Numbered from the stretch's first letter, positions 17,419 through 26,643 are shown. The stretch: DNA of 64,000 nucleotides from Mesorhizobium atlanticum (GCF_003289965.1 NZ_QMBQ01000002.1:496001-560000); one strand, 5' to 3'. Numbers and translations are program-made. The notes: generated by a model from the letters alone, not told the origin.

Positions 17419-18780
17419 ATGCGCCCGGTGGACGAGACATCCTTCGAGACGGCTCTGGGCGAACGCGTCCAGGATATGGTTGAGGCCTGCACCCGATGTG
17501 GCAAATGCGCTGAGGTTTGTCCGAGCCTAGTGCCGGCCGGCATCTCGGATGCGCGGCCTGAAGACCTCATCGGCGGTATCCTCGATATTGTCCGCACCGG
17601 TGACGGTCCGGAGACGTCCCGCAACTGGGCAGCCTCCTGCATGCTCAGCGGGGAATGTATCAAGGCGTGCGACTACGGCGTCAATCCACGCTTTCTCCTT
17701 GCCATGGCACGCCTCGGCGTTGCGAAGTCCGATAAAGAGCTTTCTGAACGACGGCGGCAAGGCGTGGAGAGATACCGTCAGGTCAGCCGCGGTGTGACGA
17801 TGCTTTCGCGTCTGCAGCTCGACGCGGAGGTCCTGGAACGGCTGGGTCAAAAGTCAGCGTCGGTATCCACGCCCGCCGAGCCGGCGGATTTCGCGTTCTA
17901 CACCGGCTGCAACGTGCTCAAGACGCCACATATTGCCTTGCTTGCCCTCGATATCATGGATGTGCTCGGCGTCAGTTATCAGGTCATGGGCGGCCCCAGC
18001 CATTGTTGCGGGATTTCGCAGCTCATGTCCGGGGACGCCGAGATGGCCGGTCGGCTGGGATCGAACAGCATGGAGAAGCTGTCGCACTCGAGGTCGGGAC
18101 AGGTGATCACCTGGTGTCCGACTTGCTACGTCCAGTTCACGGAAACCATCCTGCCGACGGTGGAACGACAGCGCGGCTCCCGCCCATTCGAGATGAACCC
18201 GTTCATGCGATTCCTCGGCGACCGGCTGGCGCAGTTGAAGCCGCACCTTCAGCACAGGGTCGACATGCGCGTCGCGCTGCACAAGCATCCTGGCGTAGCC
18301 GGCGTCGTGGAAGCCGCCACCGAAATCCTGAAGATGGTCCCCGGCATTGAGCTCATCGATCTGCACCAGCCGGCGGTGGGTCTGCAGAGCGTGCATGTCG
18401 GTGTCCTGCCAAAGCTCAAGCGCGAGTTGCAGCAGAGAGAACTTGAAGCAGCGCGTGACGCGGGCGTTGATGCGCTGGTGGCGGTTTATCATTCCGATCA
18501 TCGCGAATTGTGTGCACACGAGCGCGATTGGACGTTCCGCATCATCAATATCCTTGAAGTGCTTGGTGAAAGCATGGGGTTGCATCGGCATGATCGCTAT
18601 AAGGAGCTCAAGGTGATTCAAGACGCCGATCAGATCGTCACCGAATGTAGCGATTTGATTGCACGGCACTCCCTTGATGCCCGCGATGCCCGCGACGTTG
18701 TGGTCAGGGTTCTGCTTGGTGACCAGCCGCTCCCCCTGAAGGGTGGCCACGAGCGTGGCGCGAGTGGCGTGGCCGAGTAG
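17419..18780 (+). CDS. HdrB/GlpC-like iron-sulfur protein (4Fe-4S plus CCG domain)
   Basis: 453 residues from an ATG at 17419. CTRCGKCAEVCP (C24, C27, C30, C34) is a standard 4Fe-4S site. A second cluster SCMLSGECIKACD follows near residue 75. The middle carries one full CCG (DUF224) cysteine set: YTGCN, HCCGISQLMSGD and WCPTCYVQF. The expected second CCG set is eroded (HKHPGV where HDPCH is usual). Relatives are heterodisulfide-reductase-like electron-transfer subunits working with a flavoprotein oxidase or dehydrogenase. No such partner is adjacent, so the electron donor is unknown. It is a single-gene unit between the hydantoinase block and the ABC transporter cluster. Confidence 0.75.
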   Translation: MRPVDETSFETALGERVQDMVEACTRCGKCAEVCPSLVPAGISDARPEDLIGGILDIVRTGDGPETSRNWAASCMLSGECIKACDYGVNPRFLLAMARLGVAKSDKELSERRRQGVERYRQVSRGVTMLSRLQLDAEVLERLGQKSASVSTPAEPADFAFYTGCNVLKTPHIALLALDIMDVLGVSYQVMGGPSHCCGISQLMSGDAEMAGRLGSNSMEKLSHSRSGQVITWCPTCYVQFTETILPTVERQRGSRPFEMNPFMRFLGDRLAQLKPHLQHRVDMRVALHKHPGVAGVVEAATEILKMVPGIELIDLHQPAVGLQSVHVGVLPKLKRELQQRELEAARDAGVDALVAVYHSDHRELCAHERDWTFRIINILEVLGESMGLHRHDRYKELKVIQDADQIVTECSDLIARHSLDARDARDVVVRVLLGDQPLPLKGGHERGASGVAE

Positions 18781-19244
18781 CAGTTCGGTCGCTTCTAGCT
18801 ATGGCGGCCGGGGTCGGCGGCGAGACCTGTTACGTGCTCGCTCGCGGAAACGAGGAATCGCCTCGTCTTTGCCTAGGCCCGCCGCGTTGGTTTGCATTCT
18901 GGTCGACAGATGCTGAAGCCCTGGAAAGCGAAATACGCACCCAAAGGGATGTGGTTGAGCGCGTCAGGGGCTATCTTGTGTCCATAAGCTTGCTGACATG
19001 CTCCTCACTGGACGATTTCGCCTCTCACCTGTTGCTGATTCGAGCCGTACATTCTCAAGCGGCGGATGATCGGGCAGGGGAGACGCATCGCAACGCCTGG
19101 TCAACTACGTGACGCCTGTCCCGTGCAAAAGGCGCTTCACCCGCACACATGACTCCCGCTCATCCATAGGACCAACAAATCTGCGTTGTGGGCAGGCGCC
19201 TCGCCTGTTCACAATCCCCCAACAACAAATTGGGGACCATCGCT
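18781..19244. other. Intergenic region upstream of the ABC transporter operon
   Basis: 464 bases. A frame of 103 codons from 18801 has no clear ribosome site or recognisable family, and I do not call it. The promoter of the downstream catabolic operon should lie here; the only structured element I can support is the hairpin at 19217. Confidence 0.5.
19217..19235 (+). promoter_or_regulatory. Hairpin covering the ribosome site of the ABC ATPase gene
   Basis: CCCCAA-CAACAAA-TTGGGG is a 6-bp perfect stem. Its 3' arm is the GGGG that begins the ribosome binding site ten bases before the ATG at 19245. In the folded message the site would be masked, which would lower translation of the first gene of the transporter operon. 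Confidence 0.4.
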
Positions 19245-20801
19245 ATGACCGATGAGCCGGCATCACCGGACGATGTCGTTGTCCAGGTGCGGGAACTGTC
19301 GAAGGTTTACCCAGGCGTCACGGCTTTATCGAACGTGGAGTTCGACCTCCGACGTGGTGAAATTCACGCGTTGATCGGTGAAAATGGAGCCGGCAAATCG
19401 TCTCTAATACGCATATTGTCTGGCGACAGTCGTCCTAGCGCCGGCGTCTTGCGCGTCAACGGAAAGCTTGAGCATTTCAGTTCTCCGCAGGATGCACGCC
19501 GGGCGGGGATCGTGACGGTCTTCCAGGAGCTGTCGATTGTCCCTGCGTTGACCGTCGCAGAGAACGTCGTCCTCGGCAATCAGCCCGCAACTGACCTTTT
19601 GGGTAGAATCTACTCCCGTCGTTTGGCTCGTGAGCGGACCCGGTCCGTTTTCCAAACACTGGGTGTATCGATCGATCCCGACTGCCGTGCTGAAACGCTG
19701 TCCACCGGCGAGATGCAACTGGTCGAGATCGCCCGCGCTCTGCTCCTCGATGCGCCGGTGCTCATTCTCGATGAGCCGACGGCTTCACTGTCGGATTCGG
19801 AAGCGGCAAGGCTACTCGATATCATGGTCAGGCTTCGGAATGCTGGAAAAAGCCTCATCTTCGTGTCTCATCGGCTCGGCGAGGCTCTCAAGGTCGCGGA
19901 CCGCATCACCGTGTTGCGGAATGGCGAGCGGGTCGAGACGCGCGAGCGGCACCAAGTAGCCGACACGAGCGAACTCATTCAAATGATGGTCGGGGGGCGG
20001 CTGGAGCGACTTTTCCCCACGCCTAACACCAATATAGGCGGTGTATTGTTTTCGGCCGAGGGACTAACCCGTCGTGGCAAATTTGAAGACATCAGCTTTG
20101 CGATACGCTCCGGCGAAATCCTTGGTTTCAGCGGCCTAGTCGGCGCGGGCCGGACCGAGGTTATGCGATCCATCATTGGTGCAGATCCGCTCGACGCCGG
20201 CCGCATCGTCAAACACGGTGTGCACTTCCGAGTTCGCGACCCCCGCCATGCGATAGAGACCGGGATTGCCTACCTTTCGGAGGATCGCAAAGGAGCCGGC
20301 CTCGTCCTTTCCCTATCAGGCTACGAAAACATCGTGCTGTCGGCCATGCCGCGGATGTTTCGCTCAGGCTACGTCAACTGGACGCGAGTCCGCGCAGTCG
20401 CCTCGGAAATCGCCCAACGCATGCGATTCCGCGGCCAACTCGGATCAATGACATCAACCTATTCTGGCGGCAATCAACAGAAGATCGCTATCGGCAAATG
20501 CATCCTCTCCGGTGCTGATCTGCTCATCTTCGACGAACCGACGCGTGGCGTGGATATCGGCGCCAAAGCCGAGATCTATCAGCTCCTTCACGAAGCGGCG
20601 GAAGCGGGAGCGGCGGTCGTCGTGGTCTCCTCGGAACTCCCGGAACTAATGAATATCGCCCACCGGATCCTAGTGATGTCGGCAGGGCGCATCACCGGTT
20701 CGTTCGCGAGATCGGAATTCGACGAGAAGACACTGCTCGCCGCAGCCTTCGCCGGCCACGCCGGCGCAAATGACAAGGCTCCTGAAAGCCTGGCTGCCTG
20801 A
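19245..20801 (+). CDS. Ribose-type ABC transporter ATP-binding protein (two nucleotide-binding domains)
   Basis: 518 residues from the ATG at 19245; the in-frame extension to 19188 lacks a ribosome site. Two ATPase domains are fused as in RbsA/MglA. The first has Walker A GENGAGKSS, signature LSTGEMQLVEIARAL and Walker B LILDEPTASLSD. The second has the typical degenerate Walker A (GLVGAGRTE), signature YSGGNQQKIAIGKC and Walker B LIFDEPTRGVD. It energises uptake by the permease encoded immediately downstream. RbsA-type systems carry sugars, but relatives import autoinducer-2, purine nucleosides and other polar molecules, and the genes that follow suggest a nitrogen-containing substrate here. 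Confidence 0.9.
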   Translation: MTDEPASPDDVVVQVRELSKVYPGVTALSNVEFDLRRGEIHALIGENGAGKSSLIRILSGDSRPSAGVLRVNGKLEHFSSPQDARRAGIVTVFQELSIVPALTVAENVVLGNQPATDLLGRIYSRRLARERTRSVFQTLGVSIDPDCRAETLSTGEMQLVEIARALLLDAPVLILDEPTASLSDSEAARLLDIMVRLRNAGKSLIFVSHRLGEALKVADRITVLRNGERVETRERHQVADTSELIQMMVGGRLERLFPTPNTNIGGVLFSAEGLTRRGKFEDISFAIRSGEILGFSGLVGAGRTEVMRSIIGADPLDAGRIVKHGVHFRVRDPRHAIETGIAYLSEDRKGAGLVLSLSGYENIVLSAMPRMFRSGYVNWTRVRAVASEIAQRMRFRGQLGSMTSTYSGGNQQKIAIGKCILSGADLLIFDEPTRGVDIGAKAEIYQLLHEAAEAGAAVVVVSSELPELMNIAHRILVMSAGRITGSFARSEFDEKTLLAAAFAGHAGANDKAPESLAA

Positions 20802-20821
20802 AAAAGATGGAGAACCATAAG

Positions 20822-21805
20822 ATGTCCGTGGACACGCAATCTGTCGCGCACCCTAAGACAAAGGGCTTTCCCGCAGAAGTGTCACTTAATCGACTGCGGC
20901 AGTTCGGTATGCCGATCGCGCTGATAGTAATAGTCATCTACTTCTCGCTCGCCTCTGACGTGTTTCTCACCGGGCAGAATTTTCGAAATGTGGCGCTGCA
21001 GGCGGCGGCGTTGTCGGCGGTTGCCGTTGGTCAGTGCTTCGTCATCCTCAACGCCGATCTGGATCTTTCCGTCGGTTCGGCTGTGGCGCTCATCAGCGTC
21101 ATCTCAGCCATGGCGATGGCGGCGGCTGGTGCGCCGGTCGGTATTGCGGCAGGTCTGCTAACCGGAGCGGCCATTGGTCTGGTAAACGGTCTGGTCGTCA
21201 CTCGATTGCGGGTTATGGCGTTCATTGCCACGCTGGCGATGTTGTCGATCGCACAAGGGCTTGCACTCAGAATCTCAAAGGGTGTGCCTATAACGGGGAT
21301 TCCAGGTTCGTTCGCTGACCTGGCCTTCGCCAACGTGTTGGGTGTACCTCTGCCATTCTTGATCGCTGCAGCGCTCGTTGTTCTCGGTTTCTTGACCCTC
21401 CACTTCACCCGCCTGGGCCGCAACATCTACGCGGTAGGAGGAAATACCGAGGCTGCACGCCTGTCGGGTATTTCAGTATCGAAAACCAAAATCGCTGCCT
21501 ATGTGGTCTCGGGGCTTTGCGCGGCAATCGCCTCGCTGATCCTTACTGCGCGGGTCGGGACTGGTCAGCCAACGCTTGGCGCCTCGATGTCGCTCGAATC
21601 CGTAGCCGCAGTCGTGCTCGGAGGTGTCTCGCTATTCGGCGGGCGGGGATCGATCGCTGGCGTCGCGATCGGCGTCGGTTTCGTCAGCATTCTATCCAAC
21701 GGCCTCAACCTTCTGAATGTGTCCTCTTACACGCAGATGATGATTGTCGGGGCAGCACTTATCGCCGCCGTCGCCGCCGATCAGGCGCTAACTCATAAAA
21801 AATAG
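20822..21805 (+). CDS. Ribose-type ABC transporter permease
   Basis: 327 residues. Start placed at the ATG at 20822, with GGAG nine bases upstream; an in-frame ATG at 20807 has no ribosome site. The RbsC-family pattern is clear: about 8-10 hydrophobic helices, ALSAVAVGQCFVILNADLDLSVGS near the N-terminus, GLVNGLVVTRLRVMAFIATLAM in the middle, then NIYAVGGNTEAARLSGISV and VVLGGVSLFGGRGSIAGVAIG near the end. It is the only permease gene of the system, so it probably acts as a homodimer. The start is 20 bases after the ATPase stop codon. Confidence 0.88.
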   Translation: MSVDTQSVAHPKTKGFPAEVSLNRLRQFGMPIALIVIVIYFSLASDVFLTGQNFRNVALQAAALSAVAVGQCFVILNADLDLSVGSAVALISVISAMAMAAAGAPVGIAAGLLTGAAIGLVNGLVVTRLRVMAFIATLAMLSIAQGLALRISKGVPITGIPGSFADLAFANVLGVPLPFLIAAALVVLGFLTLHFTRLGRNIYAVGGNTEAARLSGISVSKTKIAAYVVSGLCAAIASLILTARVGTGQPTLGASMSLESVAAVVLGGVSLFGGRGSIAGVAIGVGFVSILSNGLNLLNVSSYTQMMIVGAALIAAVAADQALTHKK

Positions 21806-21827
21806 CAATCAAAGGGAGGAGAACGAC

Positions 21828-22802
21828 ATGACCACGAAATCACTGATACATCGTACACTGATCGCTTGTGCTCTTGGGCTTTTTGTAGCCGGCTCGACTG
21901 CAAATGCCGCCGGAAAGCCAAAGATCGGCATCGCAATGCCAACTGTTGAAGGTGACTGGTATTCGGCTGTCCTGTACGGCGCGGAAACCGAAGCTGAAAA
22001 GCTCGGCTATGAGGTCGTGGTGCTCGACGCCGGCGGTTTCGGTCACCCCGAAAAACAGGTTGATCAAATCTCCAATTTGATCGTCCAGCAAGTCAAGGCG
22101 ATTCTCACCGATCCAATCGATCCTGCGACACTTGACGGGGCTGTTCGGACAGCTCACCAGACCGGCATTCCCGTGATCGGGCTTGGCACACCGGTGATTT
22201 CGGCCAACATCGAGCCTGATGCAGCGGCAACATCAAGTCAGTGCCAGCTTGGCGAACTGATGGCCGACGGCGCGAAGCGTCTTCTTCCTAACGGAGGCAC
22301 GATCGCCGCGCTTGCGGGTCCTCCAGGAGCATATTGGGCAACAGAACGATATGCATGCTTCGTCAAGAGCATCGCAGGCGCGAAGATCGACATTGTAGCA
22401 GAGCGAAACAGCGAAGAAGACCCCGCAACCGCGCTGTCGATTGCCAACGATTTGCTCCAGCGCTTCCCGAAGGTTTCGCTCTTCTATGCAGCGGACGACA
22501 CCTATGGCGTGGGCGCCGGCCGCGCGATCCAACAGGCAGGCAGGTGCGGCGCTGTTCAGGTCCTCATGGCCGGATTTGGCAAAGCTGCGGAGGACACAAT
22601 GCGTGGTGGCTGCGCTCAGTTTGTGGTGGCACAACGCACGGTTCTGATCGGCCGTACGGCAAGTGACCTCGCCGATAAGCTCGCGCGAGGCGAAACACCT
22701 GCCAGTCGGTTGGTCGAAGTACCTTTCCTGTCGATTACTCCCGACCATGTCGGTGAGGTTCCGCTGGCAGACATCCGTCAGCCCGCCGATTGGAAACCTT
22801 GA
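21828..22802 (+). CDS. Periplasmic substrate-binding protein, TorT/ribose-binding type (copy 1)
   Basis: 324 residues, ATG at 21828 with GGGAGGAGA upstream. The N-terminus is a signal peptide (basic start, hydrophobic core LIACALGLFVAG, cleavage near ANA-AGK). The mature part has the type 1 binding-protein fold (KIGIAMPTVEGDWYSAVLYG, VVLDAGGFGHPEKQVDQIS, AILTDPIDPATLDGAV) and resembles TorT-like proteins. Four cysteines (SSQC, YACF, GRCG, GGCAQ) are conserved with the second copy at 23290 and could form disulfides. It supplies substrate to the upstream ATPase/permease pair. Ligand unknown. Confidence 0.85.
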   Translation: MTTKSLIHRTLIACALGLFVAGSTANAAGKPKIGIAMPTVEGDWYSAVLYGAETEAEKLGYEVVVLDAGGFGHPEKQVDQISNLIVQQVKAILTDPIDPATLDGAVRTAHQTGIPVIGLGTPVISANIEPDAAATSSQCQLGELMADGAKRLLPNGGTIAALAGPPGAYWATERYACFVKSIAGAKIDIVAERNSEEDPATALSIANDLLQRFPKVSLFYAADDTYGVGAGRAIQQAGRCGAVQVLMAGFGKAAEDTMRGGCAQFVVAQRTVLIGRTASDLADKLARGETPASRLVEVPFLSITPDHVGEVPLADIRQPADWKP

Positions 22803-22813
22803 AGGATACAAAA

Positions 22814-23293
22814 ATGCCTGGAGTGATCAAACGCTTCGTCAACGGCGACCCATCTCTAAAGACGTTCCAGGCGCACGCGCCGTGGGCAGAGGCTGTCGAG
22901 GTCCCGCCAGGCGCCACCTTCCTCTTCTTGAGCGGTCAGGTTCCACCGCCTTTGCATGAGGAGGCGGACCCCGACGATCCGGCTTCGTATGGCTCCACCG
23001 AAGATCAGACTCGCGGGGCTCTGGCACTGATCAGACGGCTTCTCGCCGACAAGGGCTACGCGTTGGGCGACATCGTGAAGATGACGGCCTACCTCTGCGC
23101 CGATCCCGCAAAGGGGGGGGGTCTGGATCTCGATGGTTTTGGGGCTGCCTATCGGAAATTCTTCAGCGCAACCGGACCGCTGCCCGCGCGGACGCGTGTC
23201 GAGGTCCGCCAGCTGATGAGTGCTGCATGGCTGGTCGAAATCGAAGTGATAGCGGCCAAAGTTCAACAAAATGAAATGGGAGACGAAGAATGA
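22814..23293 (+). CDS. RidA-family protein
   Basis: 159 residues, ATG at 22814 with GAAGGA upstream. The protein shows the RidA/YjgF/UK114 pattern: FLFLSGQVP near the N-terminus, ALALIRRLLADKGYALGDIVKMTAYL in the middle, and GPLPARTRVEVRQLMSAAWLVEIEVIA at the end, where the Arg of TRVEV matches the ligand-binding Arg of the family. RidA proteins hydrolyse reactive enamines/imines; catabolic-cluster members often act on a pathway-specific enamine or carbamate. It overlaps the next gene by 4 bases (ATGA), a sign of translational coupling, and sits between two paralogous binding-protein genes. Confidence 0.85.
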   Translation: MPGVIKRFVNGDPSLKTFQAHAPWAEAVEVPPGATFLFLSGQVPPPLHEEADPDDPASYGSTEDQTRGALALIRRLLADKGYALGDIVKMTAYLCADPAKGGGLDLDGFGAAYRKFFSATGPLPARTRVEVRQLMSAAWLVEIEVIAAKVQQNEMGDEE

Positions 23294-24243
23294 AGTTCAA
23301 AGCGATGCTTTGCGCCGCGGTAGCGCTCACCCTCATTTCCGGGTCAAGCCAGGCGGCTGGCAAACTGGGCGTTTCGATGCCAGTTCTTTCTGGTCCCTGG
23401 TACACGGCCGTTCTCTATGGCATCGAGACGAAGGCGAAGGAACTTGGCTACGAACTGGTGGTCCTCGATGCCGGCGGTTATGCCAACGTCGACCGGCAGA
23501 TCAGTCAAGTCTCGACCCTTATCACCCAGCATGTAAATGCGGTCCTGATCGATCCCTCCAACCCGTCTGCCTTCAATGGTGTCGCTCGCGAAGCTAAGGC
23601 GGCCGGCGTACCGTTGATCGGCGTGTCGAGCCCGATTGTTGCAAGCGACGTGCCACCGGACGGTGCAGTATCGTCAAGCCATTGCGGCCTCGGAAAGATG
23701 ATGGCTACGGGTGCGAAAGCGCTGCTGCCCCATGGCGGCAGCATCGGTATACTGGCCGGCCCCGGCGGTGCATTCTGGGCGGAGGAACGGTTGCGATGCT
23801 TCAAGGAGGCTATTGCCGGAACGGATTTGAAAATCGTGGCGAACCAGGCAACCGAGCAGGATGTCGCCACAGCGCTCACCACGGCTGAAGACATCCTTCA
23901 GCGCTTTCCCGATGTTGATCTGCTCTACGGCGCCGACGACACGTACGGCGTAGGGGCGGCGCGAGCGGTCCAGCAGGCAGGCCGTTGCGGCAAGACCAAG
24001 GTGCTGTTCGCCGTCCTCGGCGAAGAGGCACAAAACCTGATGCAGGACGGCTGCGTTGACTATGTCGTGGCACAAAAGCCGGTGGCGATTGGCGGTCAGG
24101 CCGTAGAGCTCGCTGACAGGCTTGTCAAAGGAACGGCCCCGAATGGCGAAGTGCGGGTGATAGATCCGGTTCCTGTACAACGTTCAACGTTGGCAACCCT
24201 CGATCTGTCCGAAATTCGCCAGCCCGCTGGCTGGCGGCCTTGA
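23290..24243 (+). CDS. Periplasmic substrate-binding protein, TorT/ribose-binding type (copy 2)
   Basis: 317 residues, ATG at 23290 overlapping the RidA-family stop codon. The signal peptide is LCAAVALTLISGSSQA followed by AGKLGVSMP. It is a clear paralogue of the protein at 21828: the same WYTAVLYGIETKAKELGY, VVLDAGGY, SSHCGLGKMM, YGADDTYGVGAARAVQQAGRCG and C-terminal IRQPAGWRP occur in the same order, with the four cysteines retained. Both seem to serve the one ATPase/permease pair, giving the transporter two ligand specificities or affinities. Confidence 0.85.
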   Translation: MKFKAMLCAAVALTLISGSSQAAGKLGVSMPVLSGPWYTAVLYGIETKAKELGYELVVLDAGGYANVDRQISQVSTLITQHVNAVLIDPSNPSAFNGVAREAKAAGVPLIGVSSPIVASDVPPDGAVSSSHCGLGKMMATGAKALLPHGGSIGILAGPGGAFWAEERLRCFKEAIAGTDLKIVANQATEQDVATALTTAEDILQRFPDVDLLYGADDTYGVGAARAVQQAGRCGKTKVLFAVLGEEAQNLMQDGCVDYVVAQKPVAIGGQAVELADRLVKGTAPNGEVRVIDPVPVQRSTLATLDLSEIRQPAGWRP

Positions 24244-24253
24244 CCGGCTCGTC

Positions 24254-25723
24254 ATGCCCACGATCACCGACACTATCGCTTTTGCTTCCGCACGCCGGCT
24301 TGCTCGCAGGATCAGGCAAGGGAAGCTTGGAAGCCGGGATCTTCTCGAACTCTATCTGGAGAGAATCGAGCGATGGAATCCGGCGGTAAATGCGATAATC
24401 CACATAGACGCTGGTCGGGCCAGACTTGCGGCCGACCGTGTCGATCAGGAAGCCCGCGAAGGCAGATACCGGGGCCTGCTGCACGGCTTGCCCGTCACCG
24501 TCAAGGACGCCATCGACGTTGCCGGCATGCCCTCCACCTGGGGGCTGCCTGACCGCGCCGGGACCGCTGCCAGGCAAGACTCCGAAGTCGTGCGGCGTCT
24601 TCGTGCGGCAGGTGCAATCGTTTTTGGCAAGACCAATGTGCCGACCGGACTTGCCGACTGGCAAACGGACAATCCGATTTTCGGACGCTGCAACAACCCG
24701 TATGCACTAGACCGTTCCCCCGGCGGCTCCTCAGGCGGGGCGGCTGCGGCAGTCGCAGCGGGCTTCACGGCCTTCGAGATCGGATCGGACATTGGCGGCT
24801 CGATCCGCAACCCTGCCCACTATTGTGGCGTTTGCGGCTTGAAGCCGAGCTATGGAATCGTGTCGCAGGACGGGCACGGCACTGTCCCCACGCATCCGCC
24901 ACAGGATTTGAACGTGCTAGGCCCGCTTTCCCGGCACGCCGAAGATTTGGAATTGCTGTTGGGCATTATCGCTGGGCCGGCCGCAGGCGAGCGGATGGCT
25001 TGGCAGCTCGGTCTGCCGTCGCCGCGGCTGCCATCACTCGACGGCATGCGGGCTGCCATTCTGCCACGCCATGTCGGGCCTCTGGTCGACGAGGCGATCG
25101 ACGCAGCGATTGCCCGTCTCGGCGGCACGTTGCAGCGTTATGGCGCCTTCGTGGCGACCGGTGCAGCTCCGGCAATCGACTTCAATGAAGCGCGCGCGCT
25201 GTATCTGGCTCTCTTGCGCGGCGCGACCAGCGTCGGGCTCTCGGATCAGGCGTTCGAGGCAGCTGTGATCCGTGCAAGCGGCTACCCGGCGGATGACGCA
25301 GGTTACAGGGCGCACAGCGACCGAGGTATCGCCCGCAGCCATCGCGACTGGCTGAAACTTGGCTCTTCGCGTCACGCTGTGGCTGCAGCATGGGCACGTT
25401 TCTTCGAAGACTTCGATTGCCTGTTATGTCCGGTCGCAGCCACGCCGGCCTTCCCGCATGACCTCGAGCGGCCGCGCGAGGAGCGGCTGATTGACGTCAA
25501 CGGTACCCTGCAGGACTACAACGATCAGCTCTTCTGGGCTGGCTTGGCTAGCGTTCCTGGTTTGCCGTCAGCGGTCATCCCGATCGGCCGCGACGAAGGG
25601 GGGCTGCCGGTCGGAGTACAGGTAATCGGTCCGCTGTATTCGGATCGGTCGATCGCCAGGATAGCGCGGTTGATTGAAGAGAAGACTAGGGCATTCGAAC
25701 CACCCGATCTCTCGGACGGGTGA
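24254..25723 (+). CDS. Amidase-signature family amidase
   Basis: 489 residues. The Ser-cisSer-Lys triad region is present: the Lys in GLPVTVKDAIDVAG (about residue 82) and the Gly/Ser-rich stretch RSPGGSSGGAAAAVAAG followed by IGSDIGGSIRNPAHYCG, where the serine before IRNP is the expected nucleophile. KPSYGIVS follows as in the family. The substrate range of the family (amides, carbamoyl compounds, peptide amides) is too broad to assign. It starts 10 bases after the second binding-protein gene. Next to a dehydrogenase, RidA and deacetylase it probably releases ammonia or an amine from the imported compound. Confidence 0.85.
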   Translation: MPTITDTIAFASARRLARRIRQGKLGSRDLLELYLERIERWNPAVNAIIHIDAGRARLAADRVDQEAREGRYRGLLHGLPVTVKDAIDVAGMPSTWGLPDRAGTAARQDSEVVRRLRAAGAIVFGKTNVPTGLADWQTDNPIFGRCNNPYALDRSPGGSSGGAAAAVAAGFTAFEIGSDIGGSIRNPAHYCGVCGLKPSYGIVSQDGHGTVPTHPPQDLNVLGPLSRHAEDLELLLGIIAGPAAGERMAWQLGLPSPRLPSLDGMRAAILPRHVGPLVDEAIDAAIARLGGTLQRYGAFVATGAAPAIDFNEARALYLALLRGATSVGLSDQAFEAAVIRASGYPADDAGYRAHSDRGIARSHRDWLKLGSSRHAVAAAWARFFEDFDCLLCPVAATPAFPHDLERPREERLIDVNGTLQDYNDQLFWAGLASVPGLPSAVIPIGRDEGGLPVGVQVIGPLYSDRSIARIARLIEEKTRAFEPPDLSDG

Positions 25724-25818
25724 GAAATAGAAATGTATTCTGCGTCGCGACCTCGGCTCTGAGCCTCACTCGCCTCGCTCATCTTTGATCAACAAGACAT
25801 GAGAAACAAGGTGTGGAA

Positions 25819-26643
25819 ATGAAGTGCTCTGAAAGCAATATTAAGGTTGCGATCGGTGGGTTCGGCGCGATTGGGAAACGCGTCGCCAAGGCTCTGGACG
25901 ATGGGCTAGCCAACCTCGAGCTGACGGCGGTTTCCGCGCAGGACCGTGTAAAGGCAGAGGCCTACATGGCAGCAAACTTCGCCCGGACCTATCCCATTCT
26001 GCCGCTGGGTGAACTTGCCGAGGTCGCCGATGTGGTGGTCGAGTGCTGCCCTGCGGACTACCTCGCAGAGGTTGCGGCGCCCGTCCTGGCCCACGGCAAG
26101 ACGATGATAGTGATTAGTGTTGGGGCATTGCTTGCCAATCCTCAGCTGACGTCGCTGGCTGAGCAACACGGCGGCCGTATACTTGTGCCATCCGGGGCGC
26201 TTCTGGGGCTTGATGCCGTCCAATCAGCTGCTGTCGGGGCGATCCACAGCGTGGACATGGTGACCCGCAAGCCGCCGCATGGGCTCAACGGGGCACCCTA
26301 TCTTGCTGGCCGAGGCATCGATGTGGCCGGCATCAGCGAACCGGTCAAGCTTTTCGACGGCTCGGCGAGCGAGGCCATTACTGGCTTTCCTGCCAACCTC
26401 AATGTTGCGGTTGCGCTCGGTCTTGCCGGGATCGGACCGGACCGGACACATCTGGAAATCTGGGCGGATCCAGGGGTCGTCCGCAATACGCATACGATCC
26501 GAGTCAAATCCGACAGCGCCGATCTGACGATGACGATTGAGAACATTCCGAGTGAGGACAACCCGAAGACCGGCAAGATCACCCCGCTGTCGATTATCGC
26601 GACGTTGAAGCGACTGACTGCTCCATTGGTGATCGGGGCCTGA
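25819..26643 (+). CDS. L-aspartate dehydrogenase-like protein (NadX/DUF108 family)
   Basis: 274 residues; ATG at 25819 with AAGG seven bases upstream, preferred to a GTG at 25813. The N-terminal Rossmann motif is IGGFGAIGKRVAKAL. VVECCPADYLAEVAAPVL, VISVGALL and GGRILVPSGALLGLDAVQ follow, with VTRKPPHGLNG and the C-terminal FPANLNVAVALGLAGIGPDRT typical of the aspartate dehydrogenase family. Such enzymes interconvert an L-amino acid and an imino acid with NAD(P). Beside a RidA protein, which hydrolyses imines, a role in deaminating an aspartate-like intermediate is plausible. Separated from the amidase by about 95 bases. Confidence 0.82.
   Translation: MKCSESNIKVAIGGFGAIGKRVAKALDDGLANLELTAVSAQDRVKAEAYMAANFARTYPILPLGELAEVADVVVECCPADYLAEVAAPVLAHGKTMIVISVGALLANPQLTSLAEQHGGRILVPSGALLGLDAVQSAAVGAIHSVDMVTRKPPHGLNGAPYLAGRGIDVAGISEPVKLFDGSASEAITGFPANLNVAVALGLAGIGPDRTHLEIWADPGVVRNTHTIRVKSDSADLTMTIENIPSEDNPKTGKITPLSIIATLKRLTAPLVIGA

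Noticed and set aside
17854..18750. 298-codon frame on the minus strand
   Set aside because: Antisense to the Fe-S protein with its cysteine motifs; no ribosome site or family.
18801..19112. 103-codon frame upstream of the ABC transporter
   Set aside because: No ribosome site, no domain and no hydrophobic or charge pattern typical of a real small protein.
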